NCBI RefSeq assembly: GCF_016056275.1
Contig: NZ_JAECZA010000281.1
Span: 1-51,889, forward strand
Source of the DNA: Dendronalium phyllosphericum CENA369
GTDB lineage: Bacteria > Cyanobacteriota > Cyanobacteriia > Cyanobacteriales > Nostocaceae
Direction of reading: 5' to 3'
DNA length: 51,889 nt
Part shown: piece by piece, positions 1 to 9,548 of the stretch
Position numbering within the stretch: the stretch's first letter is position 1
Layout: each line of letters begins with the position of its first letter
Program-made: the position numbers and the translations under genes
The notes under the pieces: generated by a model
The model's database searches: none
The model's input: only the letters and a program-made list of their open reading frames with translations
Told to the model about the DNA's origin: nothing

Positions 1-60
1 CCCTGCCCCTCCGCCCCCTACACCTCTGCACCCCTGCTTCTTACCTTCTGTCTCTTACCT
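1..60. repeat. C-rich low-complexity spacer repeat
   Basis: Pyrimidine-rich tract made of CCCCTGC/CCCCTCC-like units with no coding pattern. The same kind of sequence recurs at about 38195-38240 (inside a reading frame) and at 39570-39620 in the opposite sense, so it is a dispersed low-complexity spacer typical of filamentous cyanobacterial genomes. Confidence 0.5.
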
Positions 61-68
61 TATTGCAA

Positions 69-299
69 TTACAACTGTCCAAAAATTTTCCTGTCTTTTT
101 GCGAGATACGCACAGAATAGCCCTTTTTCAGAGGTATATAGGGTGTCCATTCAAAAATCCCATCGCTAGCGGTACTATCAGAGATATTTTGGACGAGTTT
201 CTCCCCATCGTACAACTTAATTGCCACGTCGCCATCGAAATTATCTCGCCACAATATTAAATAAGGTCGATCTTTTTCTAGAACTACAGCCGTAGTCAC
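69..299 (-). pseudogene. Kre9/KNH-like beta-sandwich domain fragment
   Basis: Open frame of 76 residues with a GTG start, stopped upstream by TGA at 324-326. The pattern WRDNFDGDVAIKLYDG followed by GIFEWTPYIPLKKGYSVRI resembles the Ser/Thr-rich GPI-anchor-like (Kre9/KNH) beta-sandwich domain, which usually occurs as one domain of a longer secreted protein. Here there is no signal peptide, no ribosome binding site before the GTG, and the 5' side runs into repeat DNA. I therefore read it as the C-terminal remnant of a broken gene. A small intact cytosolic protein cannot be excluded. Confidence 0.35.
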
Positions 300-374
300 A
301 CCCTTTAGGACAGTTGCGATTGCTCAAAGCCTTATAGCAACTGGGTTTTTACTCAGCGATAAGTTCCGAGGAAG

Positions 375-422
375 AGCCACTGCGCCCTTCGGGTTCCCTG
401 GCAGCCTTTGCAAGTGGCGTGG
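375..422 (+). repeat. Dispersed repeat with GCCACT/AGTGGC ends
   Basis: A 48-bp unit that begins AGCCACTGCG and ends CAAGTGGCGTGG, so GCCACT and AGTGGC form short terminal inverted repeats. Related copies occur at about 10091-10140 (reverse), 12192-12237 and 25846-25891. It has no coding capacity and looks like a small non-autonomous repeat. Confidence 0.7.
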
Positions 423-546
423 TTTCCCTCCCTTGCAACTTCGGTGACTCAGCACGAGCGCACTTTGCTATAGCTATATAAGCCAGTCTCTATGAACTTC
501 GTACACTAAGCCCTCAGACTTTTTAACTCGAATTTATATACAAATA

Positions 547-578
547 TTCTCAAGTGAGATATTATTCTCATGAGTATT
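547..578 (+). promoter_or_regulatory. Candidate iron-responsive operator upstream of efeU
   Basis: About 30-60 bp before efeU the AT-rich DNA contains two related TATTCTCA elements (545-552 and 564-570). The second is centred on the perfect palindrome CTCATGAG (567-574) and extends imperfectly into flanking AT. Position and AT-rich palindromic character suit a Fur-type operator, and efe operons are commonly iron repressed. The match to a Fur box is loose, so this is inference from position. Confidence 0.3.
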
Positions 579-608
579 TAATAGTAATTTAAATTAATAA
601 GCTTGCCA

Positions 609-1439
609 ATGCTTTTTCCCTTCTTGATTATGTTCCGAGAGGGTGTTGAGGCTGCGCTTGTCGTGGGTATCATCGCCAGTTATCTCAAGCAGACAGGACG
701 TACCCACTTAATGAAGTCAGTCTGGCTCGGAATTGTCCTAGCAACTTTAGTCTGTCTAGCAGTTGCTATTTTTTTGCAAATATCTAGTCAAGATTTTCCG
801 CAACAAGAACAGGAATTATTTGCAGGTGTAATTTCCTTCGTGGCGGTTGGGGTTCTTACCTGGATGGTTTTCTGGATGCGCCGTGCTGCTCGTTCGATTA
901 AAGGGGAATTACAGTCCCAAATTGAAGCCGCTATTCAATCGGGGGATAAATGGGGCATAGCACTAGTGGGGATGGCATTCTTTGCAGTGCTGCGGGAAGG
1001 TTTGGAAACAGTAGTGTTTCTGCTGGCCACCTTTCAGCAAAATTTAGGAATTCAAGCTCCTGTGGGGGCATTGTTTGGATATGCAGCCGCAGTAGCGGTT
1101 GGTGTAGGCATCTATCAGGGTGGTATCCGTATCAATTTGAGGCGATTTTTTAAATGGACGGGAGCCTTTATTATCCTAGTTGCCGCCGGACTCTTAGCCA
1201 GTGGGATCAGAGCCTTTCACGAAGCGGGAGTGTGGAATGCGCTGCAAACAGTGGTATTTGATGCTAGTCGAGTGCTTCCCAATAACGGGTTTATCGGTTC
1301 GCTTTTGGCAGGATTTTTTGGCTATAACGATGCCCCGACAGTAAGTGAGGCGATCGTCTATTTTGGCTATTTAATTCCTACCATGTTGCTGTTCTTAGGC
1401 GGTAACGCTGGACAGAAGACTACAGCAAGGCATTCCTAA
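609..1439 (+). CDS. efeU: EfeU, FTR1-family high-affinity iron permease
   Basis: Inner-membrane permease of about 276 residues that imports iron after oxidation. Two REGxE motifs typical of FTR1/EfeU are visible: REGVEAALVV near the N-terminus and REGLETVVFLL near residue 132. The rest is about seven hydrophobic segments. I start at ATG 609 (MLFPFLIMFREG), which aligns with the EfeU N-terminus; an in-frame TTG at 603 would add only two residues. There is no strong Shine-Dalgarno site. It is followed after 33 bp by efeO and then efeB, the classical efeUOB order, so it is very likely the first gene of one transcript. Confidence 0.95.
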   Translation: MLFPFLIMFREGVEAALVVGIIASYLKQTGRTHLMKSVWLGIVLATLVCLAVAIFLQISSQDFPQQEQELFAGVISFVAVGVLTWMVFWMRRAARSIKGELQSQIEAAIQSGDKWGIALVGMAFFAVLREGLETVVFLLATFQQNLGIQAPVGALFGYAAAVAVGVGIYQGGIRINLRRFFKWTGAFIILVAAGLLASGIRAFHEAGVWNALQTVVFDASRVLPNNGFIGSLLAGFFGYNDAPTVSEAIVYFGYLIPTMLLFLGGNAGQKTTARHS

Positions 1440-1472
1440 CTACTTAAATAATTTCTAGAGCAATACTAAACA

Positions 1473-2696
1473 ATGAAAAATGTTTTCAAACACTTGACAA
1501 AATGGATTTATTTGTCGGCAACTACCAGTCTAATTTTATTAACAGTAGCTGCATGTGAATCCAATAAATCACCAGATGCCAATTCAAGTAATTCTGAAAA
1601 TAATTCATCGCAAGTTAAACCCGCAAGCGATACTTCTAGCGGTAATTCTGCTGAAACTGCTTTGACTGTGACAGATAAAGGTTGCGAACCTAGTCAGTTG
1701 ACGGTGACATCTGGTCAAAACACTTTTGTGGTTACTAATAAAAGTAGCCAACCTCTAGAGTGGGAAATTTTATCTGGTGTCAAAGTCATAGAAGAACGGG
1801 AGAATATTGCACCTGGCTTCGTTCAAAAGTTGAAAACTAACCTAGAAGCAGGCGAATATGATATGGCTTGCGGTTTACGCAGCAATCCCAAAGGTAAGCT
1901 GACAGTGAAAGCTGGACAAGGAGATTCTCAAGCTCAGACAACCCCAGACCAAGGTAAGTTAGTAGGTGCGATCGCAGAATATAAAGTCTATGTCACCAAA
2001 GAAACCGACCAACTAGTGGCAGACAACAAGACTTTTACAGATGCCGTGATTGCTGGCGACCTTGCTAAAGCTCAGAAACTCTATCCTTCTACTCATGTCC
2101 ACTGGGAACGTGCAGAACCGATAGCTGAACTTTTCTCCGACCTCGATAAAACGATGGATTCCCGTGCTGATGACTTTGCCAAAAAAGAGGCCGATTCTCA
2201 ATTTACTGGATACCATCGCATAGAGAAAGCTTTATTCCAAGACAAAACTACAAAAGGCATGAAACCTTTTGCCGAAAAGCTTCAAAAAGATGGACTGGAA
2301 CTGCAAAAGCGCATTGCCACCTTGACCATTGAACCAAAAAACATGGTTGGCGGTGCTGCTGACTTGATTGAAGAAGTAGCTGCTACCAAAATTTCAGGAG
2401 AAGAAGACCGCTACAGCCATACAGATTTGTGGGATTTCAGCGCTAACGTGGATGGTTCGCAAAAGATTGTAGAGTTGTTGCGCCCCGTTATCCAAAAAGC
2501 TAACCCAGATTTGCTGAAGCGTGTTGATAGCAATTTCACCAAAGTTGACCAAAAACTTGCTAAATATAAAACCCCAGATGGTGGTTTTGCTACCTATGAC
2601 AAGGTGAGTGAAGCAGATAAAAAAGACATGAAAACTGCGATCGCTGCTCTTTCTGAAGATTTGTCTCAGTTGCGCGGCACTCTGGGCGTTAACTAA
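1473..2696 (+). CDS. efeO: EfeO, periplasmic iron-binding lipoprotein (cupredoxin + M75 domain)
   Basis: A 407-residue exported partner of EfeU and EfeB that binds iron in the periplasm. The N-terminus has a hydrophobic segment ending in VAAC (Cys28), a lipobox followed by a Ser/Asn-rich linker. Residues about 65-150 form a cupredoxin-like domain (CEPSQLTVTSGQ...). From about 165 on lies the M75/imelysin-like domain, with the diagnostic HxxE motif HRIE at 248-251 and YSHTDLWDFSANVDG later on. Full-length EfeO has this two-domain arrangement. It sits 33 bp after efeU and 26 bp before efeB, consistent with one operon. Confidence 0.95.
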   Translation: MKNVFKHLTKWIYLSATTSLILLTVAACESNKSPDANSSNSENNSSQVKPASDTSSGNSAETALTVTDKGCEPSQLTVTSGQNTFVVTNKSSQPLEWEILSGVKVIEERENIAPGFVQKLKTNLEAGEYDMACGLRSNPKGKLTVKAGQGDSQAQTTPDQGKLVGAIAEYKVYVTKETDQLVADNKTFTDAVIAGDLAKAQKLYPSTHVHWERAEPIAELFSDLDKTMDSRADDFAKKEADSQFTGYHRIEKALFQDKTTKGMKPFAEKLQKDGLELQKRIATLTIEPKNMVGGAADLIEEVAATKISGEEDRYSHTDLWDFSANVDGSQKIVELLRPVIQKANPDLLKRVDSNFTKVDQKLAKYKTPDGGFATYDKVSEADKKDMKTAIAALSEDLSQLRGTLGVN

Positions 2697-2722
2697 TCGG
2701 AGAATTCCTAGAGGAGTAAATT

Positions 2723-3988
2723 ATGTCTATCACAAAGCAAGCAAGTTTACGCATTACTCCCAAGCTGGGCCGTCGTGACTTGTTAATCGGCATGGCCGCA
2801 GCAGGTGGAGTAGCAGCCTTGACGACTTTGGGCTATCGCACTCTTCTGGGAACATCTCTTGACCCATCTGAAGAGGTCGTGCCGTTTTTTGGGCTTCACC
2901 AAGCAGGTATTCTTACCCCGACTCCGGCTGCTGGGTTGATGGTTGCATTTGATACGACTGCTACTAATAAAGCAGATTTAGTGCGGTTGTTCAAAACTTT
3001 AACTGAGCGCATCCAGTTTCTCATGGCAGGGGGAACACCCAAGCCGCGCGACCCCAAATTTCCCCCTAGTGATTCCGGGATTATGGGGCCGAACATCGCT
3101 CCCAATAACTTGACAATCACCTTAGCTGTAGGTAACTCACTGTTTGATAACCGCTTTGGACTCGGCAACTTGAAACCCAAGCGGTTAGAGACGATGCCCA
3201 ATTTTCCTAATGACGAGCTTGACCCAGATTTATGTCATGGAGATATACTCTTGCAATTCTGTGCGAATACTGAGGAATCAAATCTCCATGCTTTACGCGA
3301 CATCGTCAAAAACTTGCCCGACTTGATAACTTTGCGTTGGCAAATAGCGGGGTTTCTGCCGCCGAATACCCATAAAAAACAAGGCAAATCTACGGTGCGT
3401 AACCTCTTGGGTTTCAAAGATGGGACGGCAAATTTAGATGCTGGCAATGACAAATTAATGAATCGAATTGTCTGGGTACAGCCAAACAATGGCGAACCCG
3501 CTTGGACAGTAGGGGGAAGTTATCAAGTGGTGAGGGTAATCCGCAACTTAGTGGAACGCTGGGATCGCACGCCATTACAGGAGCAAGAGACTATTATTGG
3601 TAGGAACAAGGACTCTGGCGCACCCTTGGGAATGAAGCACGAGAAAGATATTCCCAATTATGCCCAAGACCCTCAAGGTAAACAAATTCCTCTAAATGCT
3701 CATATCCGTCTTGCTAATCCTCGCACATCAGAGTCGAGTTTGATTCTACGGCGTGGTTTTAACTATTCACGCGGGTTTGATAAAGCTGGACATTTAGATA
3801 TGGGTTTATTGTTTGTCTGTTTTCAGGCTGACCTAGAGAAGGGGTTTGTGACAGTGCAAAATCGCTTACAAGGAGAACCTCTGGAAGAGTACATTCGCCC
3901 CATAGGTGGTGGGTTTTTCTTTGCCTTACCTGGTGTCAAGGCTGAAGGAGGTTATCTCGGTCAGTCATTACTGGAAGCAAGTGTCTAG
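2723..3988 (+). CDS. efeB: EfeB, Tat-exported DyP-type heme peroxidase
   Basis: A 421-residue dye-decolourising-type peroxidase. In EfeUOB systems it acts in the periplasm with EfeO, handling ferrous iron or heme-linked oxidation. The N-terminus is a twin-arginine signal ([14 protein letters not shown], Arg17-Arg18). The DyP hallmark GxxDG is present as GFKDG with Asp233, and the C-terminal part contains the family pattern [11 protein letters not shown]. The start is firm: AGAGGAG at 2711-2716 precedes ATG 2723. It is the last gene of the iron operon, and the next gene is on the other strand. Confidence 0.95.
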   Translation: MSITKQASLRITPKLGRRDLLIGMAAAGGVAALTTLGYRTLLGTSLDPSEEVVPFFGLHQAGILTPTPAAGLMVAFDTTATNKADLVRLFKTLTERIQFLMAGGTPKPRDPKFPPSDSGIMGPNIAPNNLTITLAVGNSLFDNRFGLGNLKPKRLETMPNFPNDELDPDLCHGDILLQFCANTEESNLHALRDIVKNLPDLITLRWQIAGFLPPNTHKKQGKSTVRNLLGFKDGTANLDAGNDKLMNRIVWVQPNNGEPAWTVGGSYQVVRVIRNLVERWDRTPLQEQETIIGRNKDSGAPLGMKHEKDIPNYAQDPQGKQIPLNAHIRLANPRTSESSLILRRGFNYSRGFDKAGHLDMGLLFVCFQADLEKGFVTVQNRLQGEPLEEYIRPIGGGFFFALPGVKAEGGYLGQSLLEASV

Positions 3989-4242
3989 ATTTAATTTTGA
4001 ATTTTTTGACGATGATTAGCCATTATAAATAGTAGCAATCACCTTTGTTGCAGGCTGATAAGAGTTTTCACTGAGTGAAGTCCAGAACAGAGATTATGTC
4101 TTGTATATAGTTTTTGTTCTATAAATTCCTGTATACGAGAGTTAATCTTAACCAAAACAAAAAACAACTTTGGTTTTGTATCTATAAAGAACTGTGAAAT
4201 ATTTCTAAACTGTACATTTTATGTATAGTGTAGACCTCTAGC

Positions 4243-5385
4243 TTATTGATCTAGAAATCTGTCTTTCACCTTAGTTAAATCTTTAGTTGTTCTGATGACT
4301 ATATCAGAATATTTTTTTAATTCTTTCTGGAAATTATCAATTAAAAACTTATCAGTTTCTTCTGAATTTTTTGGATCTATATGAGCTTTAGCCATTGCTT
4401 CAAATGTTGATGCATAGGCTAGACCCACAATCGCAATTCCAGTTGCTGCTGTTCCTCCTGCAATCGCATTACCTAAAATAGGAATTACACTCCTGAAAAC
4501 ATCCAAGCCTAATGTTGCTCCAGCAAAACCAACCAAAGTTTTTGTTGGTACTCCTTCGTAAGTCAGTTGTAGGAATTTTCTTGCATCCCTAAATCCATAC
4601 ACAGATGCAATAGAAACAGGAAGAGATGCTTGTATTGCTAAATTTGTTCCCGTTGATACACCCGGTATTGGAATAAAAGCACTACCAAAAGTTGTTACTG
4701 CTGCTGCTGCAATTAACTTCCAAGCTAGTTCTCTTTTGGATTTTAAATCAACAACCTGTGCTATTCTCACAGCATCTGCATAGATTTCAGGCAAATGCTC
4801 AAGGGTTCTAGCAACCACTTCTTCCAAACCAAAGGGTTCGCAGATAGGTTTGCCTCTAATTATTAACGGCGAGGCAGCTATTTCAATAACATCATCTGAT
4901 TGTGTGATGTCAAAATGTGATAGTACAGTTTTCAGACTATCAACTTCTTGTTCGCTTGCTCGATCTACCTGTGAAAGAACGATGAGAAGTGGTATGCCAT
5001 ACTTATGAAGTAGGCTGATAATATCAATATCAAATTGTTCAATTCTAGCTGAGGGAGCGCTAATAACATACCAAACTATATGAATCTGCTTTTCAGGTTC
5101 TACTTTTTGCTTAGAATACAAAAACTCAAAAATAGTGTTAACAAAAGCACTGCCTTCACCTAATTCATAGCCCGCAGAATCATAGATATTGACAAGACCA
5201 TTACTATAAAAATGAAAACCTTGGGTTACGGGTAAACCTGTACCTACCTGAGCTAAGTCTTCACCGAATACAGCATTAATTAGACTACTCTTTCCTGTCC
5301 CAGTTGCGCCAATGACAAGGATATTAGGAGCCTTAATTTTTTTGATTACGTTCGCTACTGCTTCCGTAACAGATAATTCTTCCAT
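4243..5385 (-). CDS. P-loop GTPase with hydrophobic C-terminal domain (paralogue A)
   Basis: A 380-residue protein with a Ras-like GTPase domain in the first 200 residues: G1 GATGTGKS (26-33), a conserved threonine in LPVTQGF (about 54), G3 DSAG (69-72) and G4-like SQVD (138-141). About 225-340 is Ala/Gly-rich and hydrophobic, suggesting insertion into or binding at a membrane, as in Era-like/DUF697-type GTPases. It is a clear paralogue of the next gene upstream (same length, same motif positions), separated by 294 bp, so the pair arose by tandem duplication. Cellular role unknown; interferon-GTPase-like (IRG-like) architecture is another way to describe it. Confidence 0.75.
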   Translation of the reverse strand: MEELSVTEAVANVIKKIKAPNILVIGATGTGKSSLINAVFGEDLAQVGTGLPVTQGFHFYSNGLVNIYDSAGYELGEGSAFVNTIFEFLYSKQKVEPEKQIHIVWYVISAPSARIEQFDIDIISLLHKYGIPLLIVLSQVDRASEQEVDSLKTVLSHFDITQSDDVIEIAASPLIIRGKPICEPFGLEEVVARTLEHLPEIYADAVRIAQVVDLKSKRELAWKLIAAAAVTTFGSAFIPIPGVSTGTNLAIQASLPVSIASVYGFRDARKFLQLTYEGVPTKTLVGFAGATLGLDVFRSVIPILGNAIAGGTAATGIAIVGLAYASTFEAMAKAHIDPKNSEETDKFLIDNFQKELKKYSDIVIRTTKDLTKVKDRFLDQ

Positions 5386-5679
5386 AAGCTGCCTACTTGG
5401 TGGGGGAATGAGAACCTTATATTATGTAGCCCTCTTTTTTACCTTTCGTAGGGGCAAAATCAGAATTCTTACTCCAAGATATATCTTCTGAACTGTAATT
5501 TCTGTCTAGAAATTTACACTAATGCTTTAAGCACTACTAAATGGATGTTTTGGCACTGTTGGTGATGGGCAAACATAATATTAACGAACTAAACATAAGC
5601 TATCAGGAATTTTTTAGATAAATTCCAAGTTTTTTTTTACTTACTGTGGTTAAACTCCTAACTTTATAATACTTGTTTA

Positions 5680-6822
5680 TCAAGAATCGAGAAAGGTTTT
5701 TTTCATAATTTCTAATGCTTCAGGAGAACTAATACGCAAGAGACTATACTTTTCAAATTCTTTCCTGAAGCTATCCCTTAGATATTGTTTAATTTCCTCT
5801 TTATTGCTACCTTGGAGGTTATTATGTGCTAACTTTTCAAAAACAGCATTACAGGTAAGTCCAAATACGACAACATAGGATGCCGATCCTCCTGCGGTAG
5901 CTAGACCAGCTCCTGGCAACAAGACACCAATTAAATCTCCTATAGCTGCGGTTAAAAATGCATTGAATGCTGTTATGGAGCCAATAGTAACTAAAAACTC
6001 GCCAACCTCGCGATAACCGTATACGGATGCAATGGACATACATAGCCCTGTTTGAGCAGCAATTAGAGCTGGTGTTCCAACAGGTACTGGGGATGCTTGT
6101 GCAGCAAAACAAGTACCAGCAGCTATAGATATATATTTCCAAACTACTGGTCTTTTCGCTCGCAGGTCAACAATCTGAGCTGCAATCAATGCATCAGTGT
6201 ACATGTCCGGTAACAGTTCAACGGTTTTGTTAACTAGCTCTTCCAAGCCAAAAGGATCGCAAATCCGTTTACCTTTAACTTCTAATGGAGAAGCTGCTAC
6301 TTTCAGCACATCATAGACTTTACTAAGATTAAATTTTTCTAGTGCTGCTTTAATTCCATCAATTTCTTCTTCTTTTGCGCGATCGCACTGAGAGAGAATA
6401 ATAATTGCTGGTATGCCTTTCTGGTTAATATTATCAACAATTTTTTTCTCGAATTCTTGCACCCTACCTGATGAGGCATTGATAACATACCAAACAAGAT
6501 GAATCTGTTTATCAACACCCTCCTTTTTCTTGTTAGATAAAAAATTTAATACTCCTTCGACGAATTCTTTCTCTTTTTCTGCTTCATATCCGGCTGAATC
6601 ATATATAAAAATAGGCACATTTTCAGAGTATTCATCTCCTGGATAGCGACAAAACTCTTGAGTAACTGGTAAACCAGCACCTGTTTTGGCTAACTCCTTA
6701 CCAAAAACTGCATTAATCAGTGAGCTTTTTCCTACTCCTGTACCACCAATAACCGCAATATTAGGGCGTTCGAGTTTGCTGATTTGTTCTTTTAGTTCCT
6801 CACTGATTTGCTTATCTGCCAT
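5680..6822 (-). CDS. P-loop GTPase with hydrophobic C-terminal domain (paralogue B)
   Basis: A 380-residue paralogue of the gene at 4243-5385. It has G1 GGTGVGKS (26-33), G3 DSAG (75-78) and G4-like SQCD (144-147); both paralogues have SQxD instead of the usual NKxD/TKxD. A shared stretch near 205-220 contains DPFGLEELV. The C-terminal third is rich in Ala, Gly and Val with two or more possible membrane segments. Sequence divergence between the copies is substantial, so the duplication is not recent. Both could be transcribed together, although the 294-bp gap leaves room for a separate promoter. Function not known. Confidence 0.75.
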   Translation of the reverse strand: MADKQISEELKEQISKLERPNIAVIGGTGVGKSSLINAVFGKELAKTGAGLPVTQEFCRYPGDEYSENVPIFIYDSAGYEAEKEKEFVEGVLNFLSNKKKEGVDKQIHLVWYVINASSGRVQEFEKKIVDNINQKGIPAIIILSQCDRAKEEEIDGIKAALEKFNLSKVYDVLKVAASPLEVKGKRICDPFGLEELVNKTVELLPDMYTDALIAAQIVDLRAKRPVVWKYISIAAGTCFAAQASPVPVGTPALIAAQTGLCMSIASVYGYREVGEFLVTIGSITAFNAFLTAAIGDLIGVLLPGAGLATAGGSASYVVVFGLTCNAVFEKLAHNNLQGSNKEEIKQYLRDSFRKEFEKYSLLRISSPEALEIMKKTFLDS

Positions 6823-6953
6823 TTAGCATTTGTCAGTAGTTAAAACAACCCTAAGTATAGCACGTAGCATTCACCGTAATTGTGACCGTAAAAATATTTA
6901 ACTATAATTACCTCAACATAGCAATTTTTTGACTAAGTGATGCTACTATATGG

Positions 6954-8702
6954 TTAGCGATTTCCGCGACGATGATTCGCAGCTTGCAATAACAAAGATT
7001 CAGCAAAAGCGATCGCATCACTTGCAGATTTACCCCCAGCTAACTGCGCTAGTTCTTCTCGGCGAGTAGTTAAATCCTCTAAATTAGTAACTCGCACAAC
7101 GGTACGCTGTTCGCTGCTACCGTTGTTGGCTTTTTTACCCTTGCCTTGAGTAATAATTTGCTTATCGACGCGGAAATGGCGGTCAGCCATCGCAGCTACT
7201 AAAGGCTGGTGAGTAACACACAATACTTGATTAGTTTGACTTAATTGGTGTAATTTTTCCGCGATCGCTTGGGCTACTCTTCCAGAAACTCCAACATCAA
7301 TTTCATCGAAAACCAATGTCTCAGCGGCATCCGAACGAGAAAAACAAGCTTTCAAAGCCAGCAGAAAACGACTCATTTCGCCGCCAGAGGCAATTTCTGT
7401 CAAAGGTTGCAGTGGTTCTCCGGGGTTGGGACTAAACATAAAAGTAATTTTGTCTGCACCTACGGCGGTTGGGAATGTCGGCGCTATCTCGACTTGAAAC
7501 TGCACCTTTTCCATCGCTAAAGGTTTGAGTTCGGCTATCAATCGGGATTCTAAATTCGCAGCGGTTTGACGGCGCAATTGAGTTAACTTTTGACAAGCTT
7601 GAGTCAGCTTTTCAAAACATGCTTTTTCTTGCTGTTCGAGATTTTCGATTGATTGTTCGCTGTCGTTAAGGGTCGCTAATTCTGTTTGGATGCGTTGATA
7701 ATAGGCGATCGCTTCTGTAAGTGTCGGCCCGTACTTGCGGCAAATTTGCTTTAATTCTTGAATGCGTTCTTCTACTTCTTCTAAACGTTGGGGATCGGCT
7801 TCCAAACTGTCGCCATAGGCGTTGATCTGCCGTCCCACTTCTACCACTGCGGCTTGCGCGTCCCTCACCAAATCTAGCAGCGATCGCAGCTGGTCATCGT
7901 ATTCCACCATGTCATTTAATGTCGCTTCGCTGTCTCCTAATAAGTCGGCGGCGGCTGGAGTTTCATTGTCATTTTGATACAAAGCTTGATAGACTTTGTA
8001 ACTCATCTGTTGCAAATCAACGACATGGTTGAGGCGTTCGCGTTCTTGTGCTAATTGTTCCAATTCCTGGGGTTCTTCGAGGTTGGCTGTTCCCAACTCT
8101 TGGACTTGATAGGTAAGCAAGTCGAGTTGTTGCAGGCGTTCGCGTTCTGATGTGCGGCGTTTTTCTAGTGTGAGATGGGCGTTTTGGTAAGCAATAAAGC
8201 CAGTAGCAACCTTCTGACGCTGCTGTATTGGGGAATCACCACCATACAAATCTAACCATTCGCGGACTTGGGCAGACTGTCCCACCTGTACAGTTTGACC
8301 TTGGGCGGTGATTTCTACCAAGCGATCGCGCAGTTCTCCCATAATCTGCCGATTTACCAACACTCCATTCACCCGCGATCGACTGCGGATATTACTAGCA
8401 GTAGCTGTAATTTCGCGGCTAATGACTATGGAGTTATCATCTATTAAATCAATTTCTTGTTCGCTCAACCAAGCAGCCAAGGCGGGGCTATATGTAAAAG
8501 TACCTTCCACTAGTGCCCTGCTTGTTCCCGTGCGAATTACTCGACTTGAGACTTTACCGCCCAACACAGCATCAATGGCATCTAGGATAATTGATTTCCC
8601 CGCCCCGGTTTCACCTGTTAATACATTCAGCCCAGCGCCAAATTCCAACTCTAGTTGGTCGATCAGGGCAAAGTTTTCAATTCGTAGGCAAAGCAACATC
8701 AA
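6954..8702 (-). CDS. recN: RecN, SMC-like DNA double-strand-break repair ATPase
   Basis: A 582-residue cytosolic ATPase of the SMC superfamily that acts early in recombinational repair. It opens with the RecN signature LRIENFALIDQLELEF and Walker A GETGAGKS (30-37). Two central coiled-coil stretches (about 165-235 and 290-400) follow. The C-terminal head carries ASGGEMSRFLLAL (ABC signature), VFDEIDVGVSG (Walker B) and CVTHQPLVAA (switch His). The length fits bacterial RecN. Two ATG codons (8702 and 8699) are adjacent and the choice is not decisive. A large inverted repeat lies just upstream of the start. Confidence 0.95.
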   Translation of the reverse strand: MMLLCLRIENFALIDQLELEFGAGLNVLTGETGAGKSIILDAIDAVLGGKVSSRVIRTGTSRALVEGTFTYSPALAAWLSEQEIDLIDDNSIVISREITATASNIRSRSRVNGVLVNRQIMGELRDRLVEITAQGQTVQVGQSAQVREWLDLYGGDSPIQQRQKVATGFIAYQNAHLTLEKRRTSERERLQQLDLLTYQVQELGTANLEEPQELEQLAQERERLNHVVDLQQMSYKVYQALYQNDNETPAAADLLGDSEATLNDMVEYDDQLRSLLDLVRDAQAAVVEVGRQINAYGDSLEADPQRLEEVEERIQELKQICRKYGPTLTEAIAYYQRIQTELATLNDSEQSIENLEQQEKACFEKLTQACQKLTQLRRQTAANLESRLIAELKPLAMEKVQFQVEIAPTFPTAVGADKITFMFSPNPGEPLQPLTEIASGGEMSRFLLALKACFSRSDAAETLVFDEIDVGVSGRVAQAIAEKLHQLSQTNQVLCVTHQPLVAAMADRHFRVDKQIITQGKGKKANNGSSEQRTVVRVTNLEDLTTRREELAQLAGGKSASDAIAFAESLLLQAANHRRGNR

Positions 8703-8720
8703 GCCAAATTCTCCTTTGAT

Positions 8721-8798
8721 AGTGCTGAGTGCTGAGTAGTTAAGAGAATCAGAGTTAGTAGCGCCGTCGGCGCTGTCTTAAACTCAGCACTCAGCACT
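8721..8798. repeat. Inverted repeat with 17-bp arms and internal hairpin
   Basis: Arms AGTGCTGAGTGCTGAGT (8721-8737) and its exact complement at 8782-8798 enclose a second palindrome, AGCGCCG-T-CGGCGCT, at 8760-8774. The CTCAGCACT unit occurs again at 8803-8812. The element lies about 20 bp upstream of recN and may form a cruciform or a leader hairpin, but it resembles a mobile palindromic repeat more than a conserved regulatory site. Confidence 0.8.
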
Positions 8799-8957
8799 TT
8801 CAACTCAGCACTTAGAAAGGCAGCAATACCTACTACTTATTAAACTAGTAAGCCCATTTAAGTGTAGCAAACCTCTTCATCTAGTTTTTACCGATTGCTC
8901 ATTGATTGTTTGAAAAAATCTTATTATTTATTAATAGTCAAAAAACTACATATAAAT

Positions 8958-8995
8958 AAAAAGAGCAAAAGTCCCCTAATAATTAGTAGGACTTT
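8958..8995 (-). terminator. Rho-independent terminator after the carbinolamine dehydratase gene
   Basis: Read on the minus strand, a hairpin with arms AAAGTCC/GGACTTT (8968-8974 and 8989-8995) and inner CTAAT/ATTAG pairing is followed by a T-rich run. It lies about 40 bp after the stop of the gene ending at 9035. Confidence 0.75.
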
Positions 8996-9034
8996 GGAGA
9001 TTAAATAATTTAGTTGTGTTTTCTACAGCTACTG

Positions 9035-9385
9035 CTATTTAGCTAACTGAGTTGCGATCGCATCAGTTTTAGCTGCCATAATGAAATCGTTGCGATGCAG
9101 TCCTTTAATGGCGTGCGTCCACCAACTAACTGTAACCTTGCCCCATTCAGTCAGTAAAGCGGGATGATGCCCTTGCTTTTCAGCTTCTTCACCGACTCGT
9201 TGAGTGAAAGTCAATGCTGTCTGAAAATCGGGAAACTTGTAAACGCGTTGTAAGTGTAACTCTCCATTTTCCTCAATTATCTTCCAATCGGGTATCTGAA
9301 GCTGAAGTTCAGCAATTTCTGCCTCAGTTGCTGGGGGCGAATCACCACTACAGGGGGCGCAAGTTTGTGGTAATAACGCTTCCAT
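9035..9385 (-). CDS. Pterin-4a-carbinolamine dehydratase family protein
   Basis: A 116-residue member of the PCD/DCoH family, which dehydrates 4a-hydroxy-tetrahydropterin to recycle the pterin cofactor. The active-site signature is clear: EKQGHHPALLTEW with His73, His74, Pro75 and Trp81, followed by VSWWTHAIKGL with His91. I start at ATG 9385 (MEALLPQTCAPC), preceded by AAGGATTAGGA; the longer frame to 9499 adds 38 residues with no family resemblance. It is monocistronic by spacing and has its own terminator. Cyanobacterial members are not always tied to phenylalanine hydroxylase, and none is seen here. Confidence 0.9.
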   Translation of the reverse strand: MEALLPQTCAPCSGDSPPATEAEIAELQLQIPDWKIIEENGELHLQRVYKFPDFQTALTFTQRVGEEAEKQGHHPALLTEWGKVTVSWWTHAIKGLHRNDFIMAAKTDAIATQLAK

Positions 9386-9548
9386 TGTTCCTAATCCTTC
9401 ACTAGTAACGGTCTCAATCGATTTTACCGTTAAATTAGTGGTGGTTAGAGGATATTTGAAAAGTTGCAGCAACTTCAAAATCACGCAGTTTTTTGACAAT
9501 GGCGCAAATTCTCGCTTTTGGGTAGAGTAAAATCGAGCGTGAAACTAT

